The translations under genes were made by a program, and so were the position numbers. Below, in pieces: positions 7,362 through 15,399 of a stretch of 64,000 nucleotides of DNA (position 1 is its first letter; every line of letters starts with the position of its first letter). The notes below the pieces were generated by a model. It did not search any database. It was given only the letters and a program-made list of their open reading frames with translations, and was not told the origin of the DNA. This stretch comes from Ereboglobus luteus (lineage in GTDB: Bacteria; Verrucomicrobiota; Verrucomicrobiia; Opitutales; Opitutaceae), in the NCBI RefSeq assembly GCF_003096195.1, contig NZ_CP023004.1, positions 3,886,501 through 3,950,500 on the forward strand, written 5' to 3'.

Positions 7362-9524
7362 TTATTCCGCGGTGATTTCTATTATCGCGCTTTCGAGGGA
7401 GCGGCGGAGGGGGGCGGCGAAGCCGTCGCGCATCAGGGTCGCGCCGTCGGCGGCGTAGGGTTTCAGGCGGGAGGTGGCGCCGGGCGCGAGGTTGATTTCG
7501 CGGACGCGGTAGGTTTTGGCGGGATCGAGTCCGAGCGGCTTGATCGCGGGATAGGCGACCTCGCCGAGATTGTAGATGAAGACGAGCGCGGCGGCGCGGT
7601 CTTGCGAAACGTATTCGAGCACGGCGCGGGGCTGGTCGTAGGGCGAGGCGAGACGGTAAAGATCGCCGTCGGCGGTGATGGGGCGGATGTGCTCGCGGTA
7701 GAGTTTCGAGGCGGCGGCGACCTGGGCGCGTTCGGCGGGAGTCCAGCGCGAGATGTCGCGGTCGATTCCGAAGGCGCCGGAGAGGGCGACGTCGATGGCA
7801 AACTTGAGCGGTTTTTTGCCCATATTGGTGACGTGCGCTGAGAGGGTGTTTGACGGGAAAAACTGACTGAAGCCCCACTGGATGAAGACGCGCTGGTGCG
7901 GGTCGGTGTTGTCCGACGGCCAGAAGGAGTGGAAGTGGCGCATGGCGCCGTAATCGACGCGTCCGGAGCCGCCGGAGCAGAGCATGGCCATGACGCCGGG
8001 ATATTTTTCCGCCATGTGGCGCATGAGGTCGTAGAGATGATGCTGGTAGTCGATGAGCAGGTGCGATTGCCGGCCGGCGGGGAGATGGGAGGAGCCGGGC
8101 TGGGTGACGTAGCGATTGCAGTCCCATTTCACGTAAGTGATGCCGGGGTTGGGCGCGAGGGTGTTGTCGATGATGGAGCGTTCGAATGCCCGCACTTCGG
8201 GGCGGGTGAGATCGAGGATGAGCTGGTTGCGTCCGTAGGTGAGCTCGCGCTTGGGTTGGGTGATGACCCAGTCGGGGTGTTTTTCAAAAAGTTCGCTGGC
8301 GGGATTGACCATTTCGGGCTCGAGCCAGATGCCGAAGGCGACGCCCCTGGCGATGGCGGCGTCGGCGAGGTGCGTGAGTCCGTTGGGGAGTTTTTTGCGG
8401 CAGACTTCCCAGTCGCCGAGTCCGGCGCGGTCGTTGTCGCGGGGGTATTTGTTGCCGAACCAGCCGTCGTCGAGGAGGAACAAATCGGCGCCGACTTCGC
8501 GCGCGCCCTCGAAGAGGGAGATGAGCTTGTTTTCGTCGAAATCGCAATGGGTGGCCTCCCAGTTGTTGAGGAGCACGGGGCGCGGCTTGGCGCCGTCGCG
8601 GATGCCGTGAGCGCGCGCCCAGCGGTGAAAGTTGCGCGACATGCCGCCCCTGCCCTCGGTGGAAAAGGTGTGGAGCAAGGCGGGCGTGGCGAAGGTGTCG
8701 CCGGGGGCGAGGATGTATTCGGAGGCGAAGGGGTTGATGCCGCAGAGGGCGCGGAGGCGGTTGGCGTTGTCGATTTCAAACGCGAACTGGAAGTTACCCG
8801 ACCATGCGAGCGCGCCGCCGATGACGCGGCCGGTTTCCTCGCGCGCGGGGCCGTCGAGCGAGAGGATGAAGTTGGGCGCGCGAAACTGGTGCGCGCGCAC
8901 GCCGAGTTTTGTATCCAAAATTTTGATACCGGGGGCGAGCCGCTCCTCGGCCAGGCTTGCCTCGCGCATGTAGGCGCCGTGGATTTGCGTGAGGTGGTAG
9001 GCGGTTGATTTTGCGACGAGCGCGGCGGAGGCGTAACGCGACAGGGTGATCGCGCCGGGTTCGTTGTTGGTGATCTCGGCCCATTGCTCGATGATGTTTT
9101 CGGCGGCGTAGGCGCGATAGTTGAGCGCGACGCGAAAACCGGGATAGGCGGGATCGGCGAGTTCGATGCGAGTGTGCGTGACGCCGGCGCGCGCGGGGTC
9201 GTCGGCGGCAGTGTGCGAAACGTAGCGCAGGTCGGTGGAGGTGTTGCCGTCGGCGTGGGTGACCCGGAGTGCGGGTTCGTGCAGGAAGCCGTTGCCGTAT
9301 TGGGGGTATGCCTCGTCATCGCGGGAGGCGGATTGCCGGGGTTTGCCCGCGGGGGAAGCGGCGCCGTAGTGGAGTTGATAAAGACGCCCGTCTTTTCCGG
9401 CGAGGAGAACAAGCTCGGTGTTGCCAGTGCCGATCGAGATTTGCCGGGCGGGCGCGCTGAAGAGCGAAATATGAAAAGCCAAAAACAACAGCAGGAGAGC
9501 GGCGGAAACGGAGCGTTTGTTCAT
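7362..9524 (-). CDS. GH36 alpha-galactosidase, exported
   Basis: Hydrolyses terminal alpha-galactosides, here probably in the periplasm. 720 residues, starting with a signal peptide (LLLLFLAFHISLFSAPA). An N-terminal beta-sandwich (about 25-300) precedes the TIM barrel. Clear GH36 landmarks: NNWEATHCDFDENKL, LLDDGWFGNKYPRDND, GIWLEPEMVNPASELFEKHPDW, ITYVKWDCNRYV with the nucleophile Asp at about residue 467, and MLCSGGSGRVDYGAM with the acid/base Asp near residue 521. A C-terminal all-beta domain closes it. The length is normal for bacterial GH36. It sits 18 bp downstream of the beta-helix gene and 12 bp upstream of the URO-D-like gene. Trimming of galactose side chains is the likely task. 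All catalytic motifs look intact. Confidence 0.95.
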   Translation of the reverse strand: MNKRSVSAALLLLFLAFHISLFSAPARQISIGTGNTELVLLAGKDGRLYQLHYGAASPAGKPRQSASRDDEAYPQYGNGFLHEPALRVTHADGNTSTDLRYVSHTAADDPARAGVTHTRIELADPAYPGFRVALNYRAYAAENIIEQWAEITNNEPGAITLSRYASAALVAKSTAYHLTQIHGAYMREASLAEERLAPGIKILDTKLGVRAHQFRAPNFILSLDGPAREETGRVIGGALAWSGNFQFAFEIDNANRLRALCGINPFASEYILAPGDTFATPALLHTFSTEGRGGMSRNFHRWARAHGIRDGAKPRPVLLNNWEATHCDFDENKLISLFEGAREVGADLFLLDDGWFGNKYPRDNDRAGLGDWEVCRKKLPNGLTHLADAAIARGVAFGIWLEPEMVNPASELFEKHPDWVITQPKRELTYGRNQLILDLTRPEVRAFERSIIDNTLAPNPGITYVKWDCNRYVTQPGSSHLPAGRQSHLLIDYQHHLYDLMRHMAEKYPGVMAMLCSGGSGRVDYGAMRHFHSFWPSDNTDPHQRVFIQWGFSQFFPSNTLSAHVTNMGKKPLKFAIDVALSGAFGIDRDISRWTPAERAQVAAASKLYREHIRPITADGDLYRLASPYDQPRAVLEYVSQDRAAALVFIYNLGEVAYPAIKPLGLDPAKTYRVREINLAPGATSRLKPYAADGATLMRDGFAAPLRRSLESAIIEITAE

Positions 9525-9542
9525 GTGATTAAAGTTTGGGTG

Positions 9543-11099
9543 TTACTCCGAGTAGCCGATGGCGCGGAGGGCTTCGGGGCCGAGGCGCTCGCGGAGTTGC
9601 GTCAGATAGAGGCTGCGCGGGGTGACGGGTTTGTCGTTGGAATCGAAGGTGCCGGGATTCTTGATTTCGCGCCGTGCGGCGTCCTTGTCCAGCCAGGTGC
9701 AGCCGATGGCCCAGTTGAAGGCGCTCGCGGGTTGCTGGATGGTGTGGGTTTTCGCGACGCAATTCCATGCGACCGACCAGCCGAGGCCCCAGCCGTGCCC
9801 GGAGCCGGCGGTGCCGCGGTTTTTGAAATCAATGCCTCCGTCGGGGAGCTTGCAGTTGTCAACAAGCATGCCGGTCGTCCAGCCCATGTGGCCCTCGAGG
9901 CGGCTTTTGCCATTGAATGTGCATTCGAGAATCACGATGGGGCCGACGTGACGGCTGCCCGTGGCGACGAACCACACGTTGTCGCCCTCGACCGAGCAGC
10001 GCGAGAGGAGGATCTGTCCGCCGTTGGGCGCGAACTCGGCGGGCTTGGAGGAGCCTTCGTGGCGCGCCTTGCGAATGACATCGACTCGCTCAAGCGTGAT
10101 GCGGCGGCCGTTCACGCTGACACTGTCCATCGTTTCCTCAATGCGCACGTCACGCATCCAGCTGTCCTCGGCTTTCATGCGGATGGCGGAGTAGAGTTTT
10201 TTCGAGTGATTCACGGGTTGCTCGGGCGACTGGATGCGGAGATTTTCAATGCCGCAGAGCGAGACGGCGACGGGTTGGCCGATCTTGGCAATGGTGGCGC
10301 CGTTGGCGGGGAGGTTTTTCACGTCGATGTAATCGGGCAGCGGGATGTCGAGCGTGATGGTGTTTTTGTCGATGGCGGCTATGGAGCGCAGGGCAGAAAA
10401 TTTGCTGCCGGGCTTCATCCAAATTTGCGGTTTTCCGTTGCGGAAGAGGGTGTGCATTTCGAGCAATTCTATCCATTCGGCGGTCACGGTTCTGCGGATG
10501 ACAATGGTGTCGCCGACGGAATAATTTTTCGCGTTTGCAACGGTGAACGTTTTTGAGCCCGCCGGGACGTAGCGGTCGGTGATGGCGGTTTCGTCGGTGC
10601 TGTTGCCGGGGATTGTGTAGCGATCGCCGCCGACGTAGAGCGCGTTGTGCTTGGGGCCGGCCATCTTGATTGTGCTGGCGTTCGGACCGGTGGCGCCGCT
10701 GCCGCGAAGCACGACGCCGCTGGCGTTGACGCGAAGCGGCTCGGTGCAGGTGTAATCGCCGGGGGCGAGAAGCACGGCCCCGCGGAAGCCGTTGGCGTCG
10801 GGCGGGCGCGCGGAGACTTTGTCAATGGCGGCCTGGATGTGCGCGGTGGCGTCGGCGTTTTTATCGGCGAGAGGCTGGACGGTGAGCTTGACGGGCACGA
10901 CGGGGAGCGCGACTCCGCCGCCCTTGTAGCCGGCGTGCGAGAAGTCCATGATGCGGTCGCCCGCGGGCGTGGTTTCATAAACGAGGCGTCCGTCGGGACC
11001 GGGAAACACCCACGAGGACGTGGCGCCGGTGGCGCCACTAATGAAGAATGAAGAATGTATAATGAAGAATGCGCAGAGGTTGCGGAATGTGGATTTCAT
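9543..11099 (-). CDS. Exported right-handed beta-helix protein, pectate-lyase superfamily
   Basis: 518 residues from the Met at 11099, which is chosen because it opens the signal peptide (MKSTFRNLCAFFIIHSSFFI); a start 42 bp further upstream is also open. The mature protein has N-terminal beta-helix features (AAIDKVSARPP...GAVLLAPGDYTCTEPLRV..SGVVLRGSGA) and successive beta-helix rungs (LCGIENLRIQS, AEDSWMRDVRIEETMDSVSVNGRRITLERVDV, PIVILECTFNG). A highly conserved block follows (MGWTTGMLVDNC..PDGGIDF, GSGHGWGLGWSVAWNC), then a C-terminal LYLTQLRERLGPEALRAIGYS tail. The gene at 30271-32442 is a clear paralogue carrying the same blocks. No CAZy family can be assigned with confidence. Last 100 bp upstream separate it from the GH105 gene of the same series. 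Confidence 0.75.
   Translation of the reverse strand: MKSTFRNLCAFFIIHSSFFISGATGATSSWVFPGPDGRLVYETTPAGDRIMDFSHAGYKGGGVALPVVPVKLTVQPLADKNADATAHIQAAIDKVSARPPDANGFRGAVLLAPGDYTCTEPLRVNASGVVLRGSGATGPNASTIKMAGPKHNALYVGGDRYTIPGNSTDETAITDRYVPAGSKTFTVANAKNYSVGDTIVIRRTVTAEWIELLEMHTLFRNGKPQIWMKPGSKFSALRSIAAIDKNTITLDIPLPDYIDVKNLPANGATIAKIGQPVAVSLCGIENLRIQSPEQPVNHSKKLYSAIRMKAEDSWMRDVRIEETMDSVSVNGRRITLERVDVIRKARHEGSSKPAEFAPNGGQILLSRCSVEGDNVWFVATGSRHVGPIVILECTFNGKSRLEGHMGWTTGMLVDNCKLPDGGIDFKNRGTAGSGHGWGLGWSVAWNCVAKTHTIQQPASAFNWAIGCTWLDKDAARREIKNPGTFDSNDKPVTPRSLYLTQLRERLGPEALRAIGYSE
11033..11075. repeat. AATGAAGAATG-type repeat encoding a signal-peptide core
   Basis: Plus strand contains CTAATGAAGAATGAAGAATG followed by TATAATGAAGAATGCG. 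Read on the minus strand it encodes CAFFIIHSSFFIS in the signal peptide of the beta-helix gene. Related copies lie at 13821-13860, 32373-32412, 45118-45177 and 46738-46797. Confidence 0.75.
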
Positions 11100-11198
11100 A
11101 AATGGATGTGTGTTTTGAAAATGAATCGCGCGAGTTACCACAATTCAGGTCTTTGATATTTGTGTATATTCGCGCAACTTGTGCTTATTAATAATATA

Positions 11199-12431
11199 TT
11201 ATTTATTATAATCCTCCATGACGACGGCGGCCCAGAGGAAACCGGCGTAGGTTTCCTTGGCGTTGACCATGCGCTTGCGGGAGGCGTAGGCGTCGTAGTT
11301 TTTCTGGATGCTCACGCCGTCGCAACCGCCCCAAACGTCGACGAGTCCGTGCTCGTTGATGCGCGTCATGGAGAGGAGCGCGGCGTAACCGCGCTCGACG
11401 ACGGGTGTGTATACGGCCGAATCGAGGAGGTTCATTTCAATGCCGCGCTTGAGCATGTATATAAACATGGCGGTGCCGGATGGGTCGATGAAGTTGCCGG
11501 GGCGGCCGCCTTTATCGACGATGTTCCACCAACCGCCGGTCTTTTCGTCCTGGAAGTTTTTCAGGCCCTCGGCGACTTTGGCGTGAAGGGCGATGAGTTC
11601 CGGGCGCTTGGCGTGGTCGGCGGGCATGAGTTTTAAGGTTTCGCTTATGATGAGCGCATACCAGCCGTGTCCCTCGGCCCATACGTCGGTGGAGAGGCCG
11701 GTTTTTTTGTCGGCCCATTCGCGGAGCTCCGGATTCGCCGTCCAGCCGTGATAATAGAGGCCGGTGTTTCCTTTTTCGTGTTTTGTATAAATGAGGATTT
11801 GTTTCGCTGCCTCGTCGAAGCAGTATTGCGTGTCGCCGATCACGGCGCCGTAGCGGGTGAGGAACATCTGGCCCATGAAGATGCCGTCGATCCACATCTG
11901 GCCGGTGGTGCCGCGTCCGTGCCAGAAGCCGCCGTCGGGGTTGCGGGGATAGTCGTCGAAGGCGCGGCGGAAAACCTCGGCGGCTTTTTTATAGCGCTCG
12001 TCCTTTGTGTGTTCATACATGGCGACGAGCATCGAGCCGGTCATTATATTATCGAGGTTGTCGCGGGGACGGTCGGGCGCGTTTTTGCGGGACGGGTTGA
12101 CGGCGGTGAAATTGCCACCGGCATCCACAAAGTTGTCCATGTATTTTTTAATATAATCGTAGTATTTTTTATCGCCGGTCTTTTTATACAACATTTCGAA
12201 ACCGTTGAGCATGTATCCGGTGACGTAGTTCCAAGGTTTCCAGTAGGCTTCGCGGTAATCGGGGTAGCGGGCCATGACGGACTCGGCGGCGGCGACGGCC
12301 CAGTTGGGCGGGGCTTGCTCGACGGTGTATTGAGGGAGGAGGGCGTTGGCGACTCCTTGCGAGGTGCGACGACGGGGGAGCTTGAGCGCGGCGTTTTCCG
12401 CGGGAGTGAGGTCGGTGCGAATGTATATCAA
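11199..12431 (-). CDS. GH105-type unsaturated uronyl hydrolase, fused to DUF362 before a frameshift
   Basis: Releases the 4,5-unsaturated uronate left at the non-reducing end by pectin or rhamnogalacturonan lyases. (alpha/alpha)6-barrel landmarks: PWNYVTGYMLNGFEMLYKKTGD, DNLDNIMTGSML, TTGQMWIDGIFMGQMFL with the probable catalytic Asp, VWAEGHGWYALIISETL, and DPSGTAMFIYMLKRG. The nominal start is a TTG at 12431 overlapping the upstream stop by four bases. There is no ATG and no signal peptide. In this frame, upstream of the TTG, the bases encode SLGVHEHW...YSRNLDPQNGKGIEL, the conserved C-terminus of the DUF362 family as seen in the paralogue at 27513-29171. So this ORF is really the C-terminal part of a DUF362-GH105 fusion broken by one base near 12560. 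The GH105 domain itself is intact. Confidence 0.85.
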   Translation of the reverse strand: MIYIRTDLTPAENAALKLPRRRTSQGVANALLPQYTVEQAPPNWAVAAAESVMARYPDYREAYWKPWNYVTGYMLNGFEMLYKKTGDKKYYDYIKKYMDNFVDAGGNFTAVNPSRKNAPDRPRDNLDNIMTGSMLVAMYEHTKDERYKKAAEVFRRAFDDYPRNPDGGFWHGRGTTGQMWIDGIFMGQMFLTRYGAVIGDTQYCFDEAAKQILIYTKHEKGNTGLYYHGWTANPELREWADKKTGLSTDVWAEGHGWYALIISETLKLMPADHAKRPELIALHAKVAEGLKNFQDEKTGGWWNIVDKGGRPGNFIDPSGTAMFIYMLKRGIEMNLLDSAVYTPVVERGYAALLSMTRINEHGLVDVWGGCDGVSIQKNYDAYASRKRMVNAKETYAGFLWAAVVMEDYNK

Positions 12432-12557
12432 TTCGATGCCCTTGCCGTTTTGCGGGTCGAGGTTGCGGCTGTATTGGCGGTGATAGTCGTCGTTCCAGTG
12501 TTCGTGAACGCCGAGGCTGGGGACGGTTTGCCTAGACTGGCGGTATTTGGTGCGCGA

Positions 12558-12562
12558 GGGGG
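12558..12562. other. Probable single-base deletion in a G5 run
   Basis: On the coding strand the run is CCCCC in aacaatCCCCCtcgc. Adding one C restores NNPPSRTKYRQ...VPSLGVHEHW, in line with the paralogue, and joins the DUF362 part to the GH105 part in a single frame. Confidence 0.75.
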
Positions 12563-13820
12563 ATTGTTGGCGAGGGCCATTTCATGGAGGTAGTCGTCGG
12601 CGTTTTCGCGGACAATGAGCCAGGGGCGGTTGAGGTTGTCGCGGTCGGCGTTGTCCTTTGTTTGCGAGTAAAGGATGTCGAGGCCGACGGAATCGAGCGC
12701 CACGCCGTCGAGCGAGGCGAGGATGCAGGAGGGCCAGGAGGGGTTTTTGTAGGGATAGTTGCTATTGTTGAAAGGGGCGTTGGGGAAGTGGATCGGGTAT
12801 GAGGTGTGCTTGCGGGCGGAATACATGCCGTCGAGCATGTAGAGGATGGTTTTCGCGCCGAGGTTGGGCGACGCGGCGAGATCGACCATGGGGGAATACA
12901 CTTTTTTGCCGCCCTCTTGGTTTGTGTTGATCGCCTTGTGGAGCGCGGAGGGGCCTTGGATGGAGCCGTAGTGGTTTTTGCCGGTGAGCGTGACGCCGGT
13001 CTGGCCCTCGTCGCGGCCCTCCATGTTGCTGTAGGGATAGGAGTGATTTTTGAGGATGGCGAGGTTGATGATATAGGTGGCGTCGAGGACTTGGCGGGGA
13101 ATGTCCTGCGGGTTGTTGCGGCCGTTTTCGGTGCCGTTGGAATAAGTGAGCGCGGTTGTCCAGTCTGGGCGCTCGATGCGCGGGCGGCCGCGATGGGAGG
13201 AATGGCGCTGGTCGTCGGTGACGGTGCGCTCCTGGAGGAAGCGGACGTCGGGAAATTCATCCCAGACTTTTTGCAGGAGCTGGGTGAAAACGACGCGCTT
13301 GGCGTCGTAAATGAGGATGTCTTTTTCCGCGACGCCGGCGTGGTGCACGAGCTGGCGGACGGTGGCGAGGATGATTTGCGGGGTGACGTCGGAGGTGTTG
13401 TTGTTGCGCATGGAATCGCGGCGGTCGTTCTTGCCGCTGGTGGAGTTCAGGTTGACCTTGACGGCAACGATTTCGCCGGGCTGGTAGCCGCGGGCGGGGC
13501 GCTTGACGCCCATGAGCGGGGCAATGGTTTTGTTATAATACTCAAAAATGGCCGTCCACGCGGCGGTGTCGGTTTGCGCGCCGGTGAGCGAGCGGAGCGT
13601 GCTGGAGACCATGGCGTCGGTGCGGGGCTGGCTGGTGGCTTCGTCGGACCACCAGGGGTCTTTTGCGTTTTTCCAATCGCCGCTCCACTTCGCCGCGCCG
13701 GGATCGTGCGCCCAGACGACGCGCCCGGGAAAGATGCCTCGCGCGGCACCAACAGGCTGGTTGGACGCTTCGGGAACCCAGTTGTATTTTGTCTTGGTGG
13801 GGCCGGGGGTGGCGCGCTGC

Positions 13821-13860
13821 GCGCTAATGAATAATGGAAAATGAAAAATGAATAATGGAA
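13821..13860. repeat. AATGAATAATGG-type repeat in the DUF362 signal peptide
   Basis: Contains GCTAATGAATAATGGAAAAT then GAAAAATGAATAATGGAA. It encodes PLFIFHFPLFIS on the minus strand, the core of the signal peptide. Same repeat family as 11033-11075. Confidence 0.7.
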
Positions 13861-13933
13861 GGATGACGAGGCGGAGGAGGTGAAGGGTGTGTGCTTTCAT
13901 GTGAAATGTGTGGCGGGGGGTTGATTGGGATTT

Positions 13934-15220
13934 TTATTGCGTCCTGTGTTTTTTGACGAAGAGCGCGTAGGCGGCGATCACCGCGAAGCAGAGCAGCGGA
14001 AGGACAAACGACACGCGCGTCGAGGAGAGCGCCTCGCCGAACCAGTGGCCCTTGTCGATGATCAGGCCTTGCAACGGCGGCATCACGCAGCCGCCGCCGA
14101 TCGCGACAATCAAGCCGGCCGACGCGAGCTTCGCGTCGTCGCCGAGTCCCTTGAGCGCGATGCCGTAGATCGTCGGGAACATGAGCGACATGCACGCCGA
14201 GACCGCCACGAGGCAATACAGCCCCGTCATGCCCTTGATGAAAATCGTGCCGCACGTGAAGGCGCCGCCGCAGCTCGCGAGCAGCAGCAGCAGTTGCGCG
14301 GGACGGATGTATTTTAGCAGATACGTGCAGACGAAGCGACTCGTCACAAAAATCCCCATCGCGACCATGTTGTAGCCCTGCGCGACGTCCTTGCGCATGC
14401 CGAGTTCGTTCTCGGCGTATTGGATGATGAAGGTCCACACCATGATCTGCACGCCGACGTAGAACGCCTGCGCCACCACGCCGAGCAGGTAGCACGGGTT
14501 GGTGAAAAGCCGTTTCACGGTCGCGCCCAGCGCCGTCGATCTCGCCTCGCCGTTTTTGCCGGAGGGTTCGTGCGAAACGCCCTCGGGCAGCCTTGCGACC
14601 AGGAAGACAACAAACATAAAAAGCACGACGACGCCCAGCATCAGGTAGGGGCCGACGATCACGCCGAGGTCGTTTTTCTGCATCGCAGCGAACGCCGCCG
14701 GATCGGTTTCCGCGAGCACGCGGCGCGCGGCCTCCGGAGTCTGGTCGAGTTTTGCGAGGATGAGATTGCGCGCCACCAGCATGCCCGTGAGCGAGCCGAT
14801 GGGGTTGAACGCCTGCGAGAAATTCAAGCGCCGCGTCGCGGTCTCCTCGGAGCCGAGCGAGAGGATGTAGGGGTTGGCCGTCGTCTCAAGAAACGCCAAC
14901 CCGCACGTCATGGTAAAATAAGCCGCGAGAAACGCACCGAACGCCATCGCGTTTCCCGCCGGCACGAACATGAAGCATCCCATCGAATACAAAGCCAGTC
15001 CGGTGATGATGCCTTTTTTGTAACCGAACCAACGAATGAACAGCGCCGCCGGAATAGCCATGACGCAATAGCCGCCGTAAAACGCGGCCTGCACCCAAGC
15101 ACTTTGAAAATTCGAAATGAGCAGGATGTTTTTGAACGCCGCCACCATCGGGTTGGTGATGTCGTTCGCAAAACCCCACAGCGCGAACAGCGAGGTGACG
15201 AGGACGAACGTGAGCAGCAT
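13934..15220 (-). CDS. fucP: FucP-type L-fucose/H+ symporter (MFS), N-terminus possibly frameshifted
   Basis: Major facilitator permease of the FucP group, importing L-fucose or a related deoxy-sugar across the inner membrane. Landmarks: LFALWGFANDITNPMVAAFK in the first membrane segment, AAFYGGYCVMAIPAALFIRWFGYKKGI, GLAFLETTANPYILSLG, NFSQAFNPIGSLTGMLV, YVGVQIMVWTFIIQYAENELG, and MSLMFPTIYGIALKGLG; about 12 membrane segments. Starting at 15220 the protein begins directly inside helix 1 with no cytoplasmic tail. A plausible 20-residue tail (MTQPAPSDPSSTARQPVIPQ) starts at 15282 in another frame and would join if one C were added near 15221, so the gene may truly be 13934-15282. It lies 33 bp upstream of the DUF362 gene. 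FucU at 26946-27380 is its natural functional partner. Confidence 0.88.
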   Translation of the reverse strand: MLLTFVLVTSLFALWGFANDITNPMVAAFKNILLISNFQSAWVQAAFYGGYCVMAIPAALFIRWFGYKKGIITGLALYSMGCFMFVPAGNAMAFGAFLAAYFTMTCGLAFLETTANPYILSLGSEETATRRLNFSQAFNPIGSLTGMLVARNLILAKLDQTPEAARRVLAETDPAAFAAMQKNDLGVIVGPYLMLGVVVLFMFVVFLVARLPEGVSHEPSGKNGEARSTALGATVKRLFTNPCYLLGVVAQAFYVGVQIMVWTFIIQYAENELGMRKDVAQGYNMVAMGIFVTSRFVCTYLLKYIRPAQLLLLLASCGGAFTCGTIFIKGMTGLYCLVAVSACMSLMFPTIYGIALKGLGDDAKLASAGLIVAIGGGCVMPPLQGLIIDKGHWFGEALSSTRVSFVLPLLCFAVIAAYALFVKKHRTQ

Positions 15221-15282
15221 GCCTGGGGGATCACGGGCTGGCGGGCGGTGGACGAAGGATCGGAGGGGGCGGGTTGGGTCAT

Positions 15283-15399
15283 GTTATATTGAGGGTGAGG
15301 AGAGCGGGTGACTGTTTGCGCGAGGATAGGTAATTTGACTCTTCGGCGCGCCCGGCGCGCCCGCCCACCCTCGCGAATACAGTTTTACTGGGGGGCGCC
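15283..15399. promoter_or_regulatory. Intergenic region before fucP
   Basis: 117 bp between the GH28-type gene and fucP. It holds a GC-rich inverted repeat, GGCGCGCCCGGCGCGCC at about 15345-15361, able to form a hairpin. At 15331-15346 it has TAGGTAATTTGACTCT, which only loosely recalls the locus operator. A terminator or weak promoter is possible. Confidence 0.3.

Larger units (their letters stand above)
12428..13900 (-). pseudogene. DUF362 domain protein, frameshifted near its C-terminus
   Basis: 490 residues as it stands. Signal peptide MKAHTLHLLRLVILPLFIFH; mature protein with PVGAARGIFPGRVVWAHDP, LRSLTGAQTDTAAWTAIFEYYN, GEIVAVKVNLNST, LATVRQLVHHAGVAEKDILIYDA, VTLTGKNHYGS, GAKTILYMLDGMYSA and GVALDSVGLDIL, all matched by the paralogue at 27513-29171. 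After NNPP (about residue 445) the similarity stops and about 40 low-quality residues follow to a TGA. The matching C-terminus continues in another frame and runs straight into the GH105 domain. One missing C in a run of five (G run 12558-12562 on the plus strand) explains this. DUF362 function is unknown. The original product would be about 890 residues. Either a real mutation or a sequencing undercall. Confidence 0.8.

Noticed and set aside
9084-10556. Plus-strand ORF of 490 residues spanning two minus-strand genes
   Set aside because: Crosses the boundary between the GH36 and beta-helix genes in antisense; no protein-like features.
12428-12431. TTGA stop-start overlap as true translational coupling of DUF362 and GH105
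   Set aside because: The GH105 frame upstream of the TTG encodes the conserved DUF362 C-terminus, so the overlap is a by-product of the frameshift.
12550-12570. Programmed ribosomal frameshift at the C run
   Set aside because: No slippery heptamer plus stable downstream structure was recognised; a simple missing base is more economical.
15331-15346. TAGGTAATTTGACTCT as another operator copy
   Set aside because: The right half does not align in the 6-4-6 frame; too weak to count.
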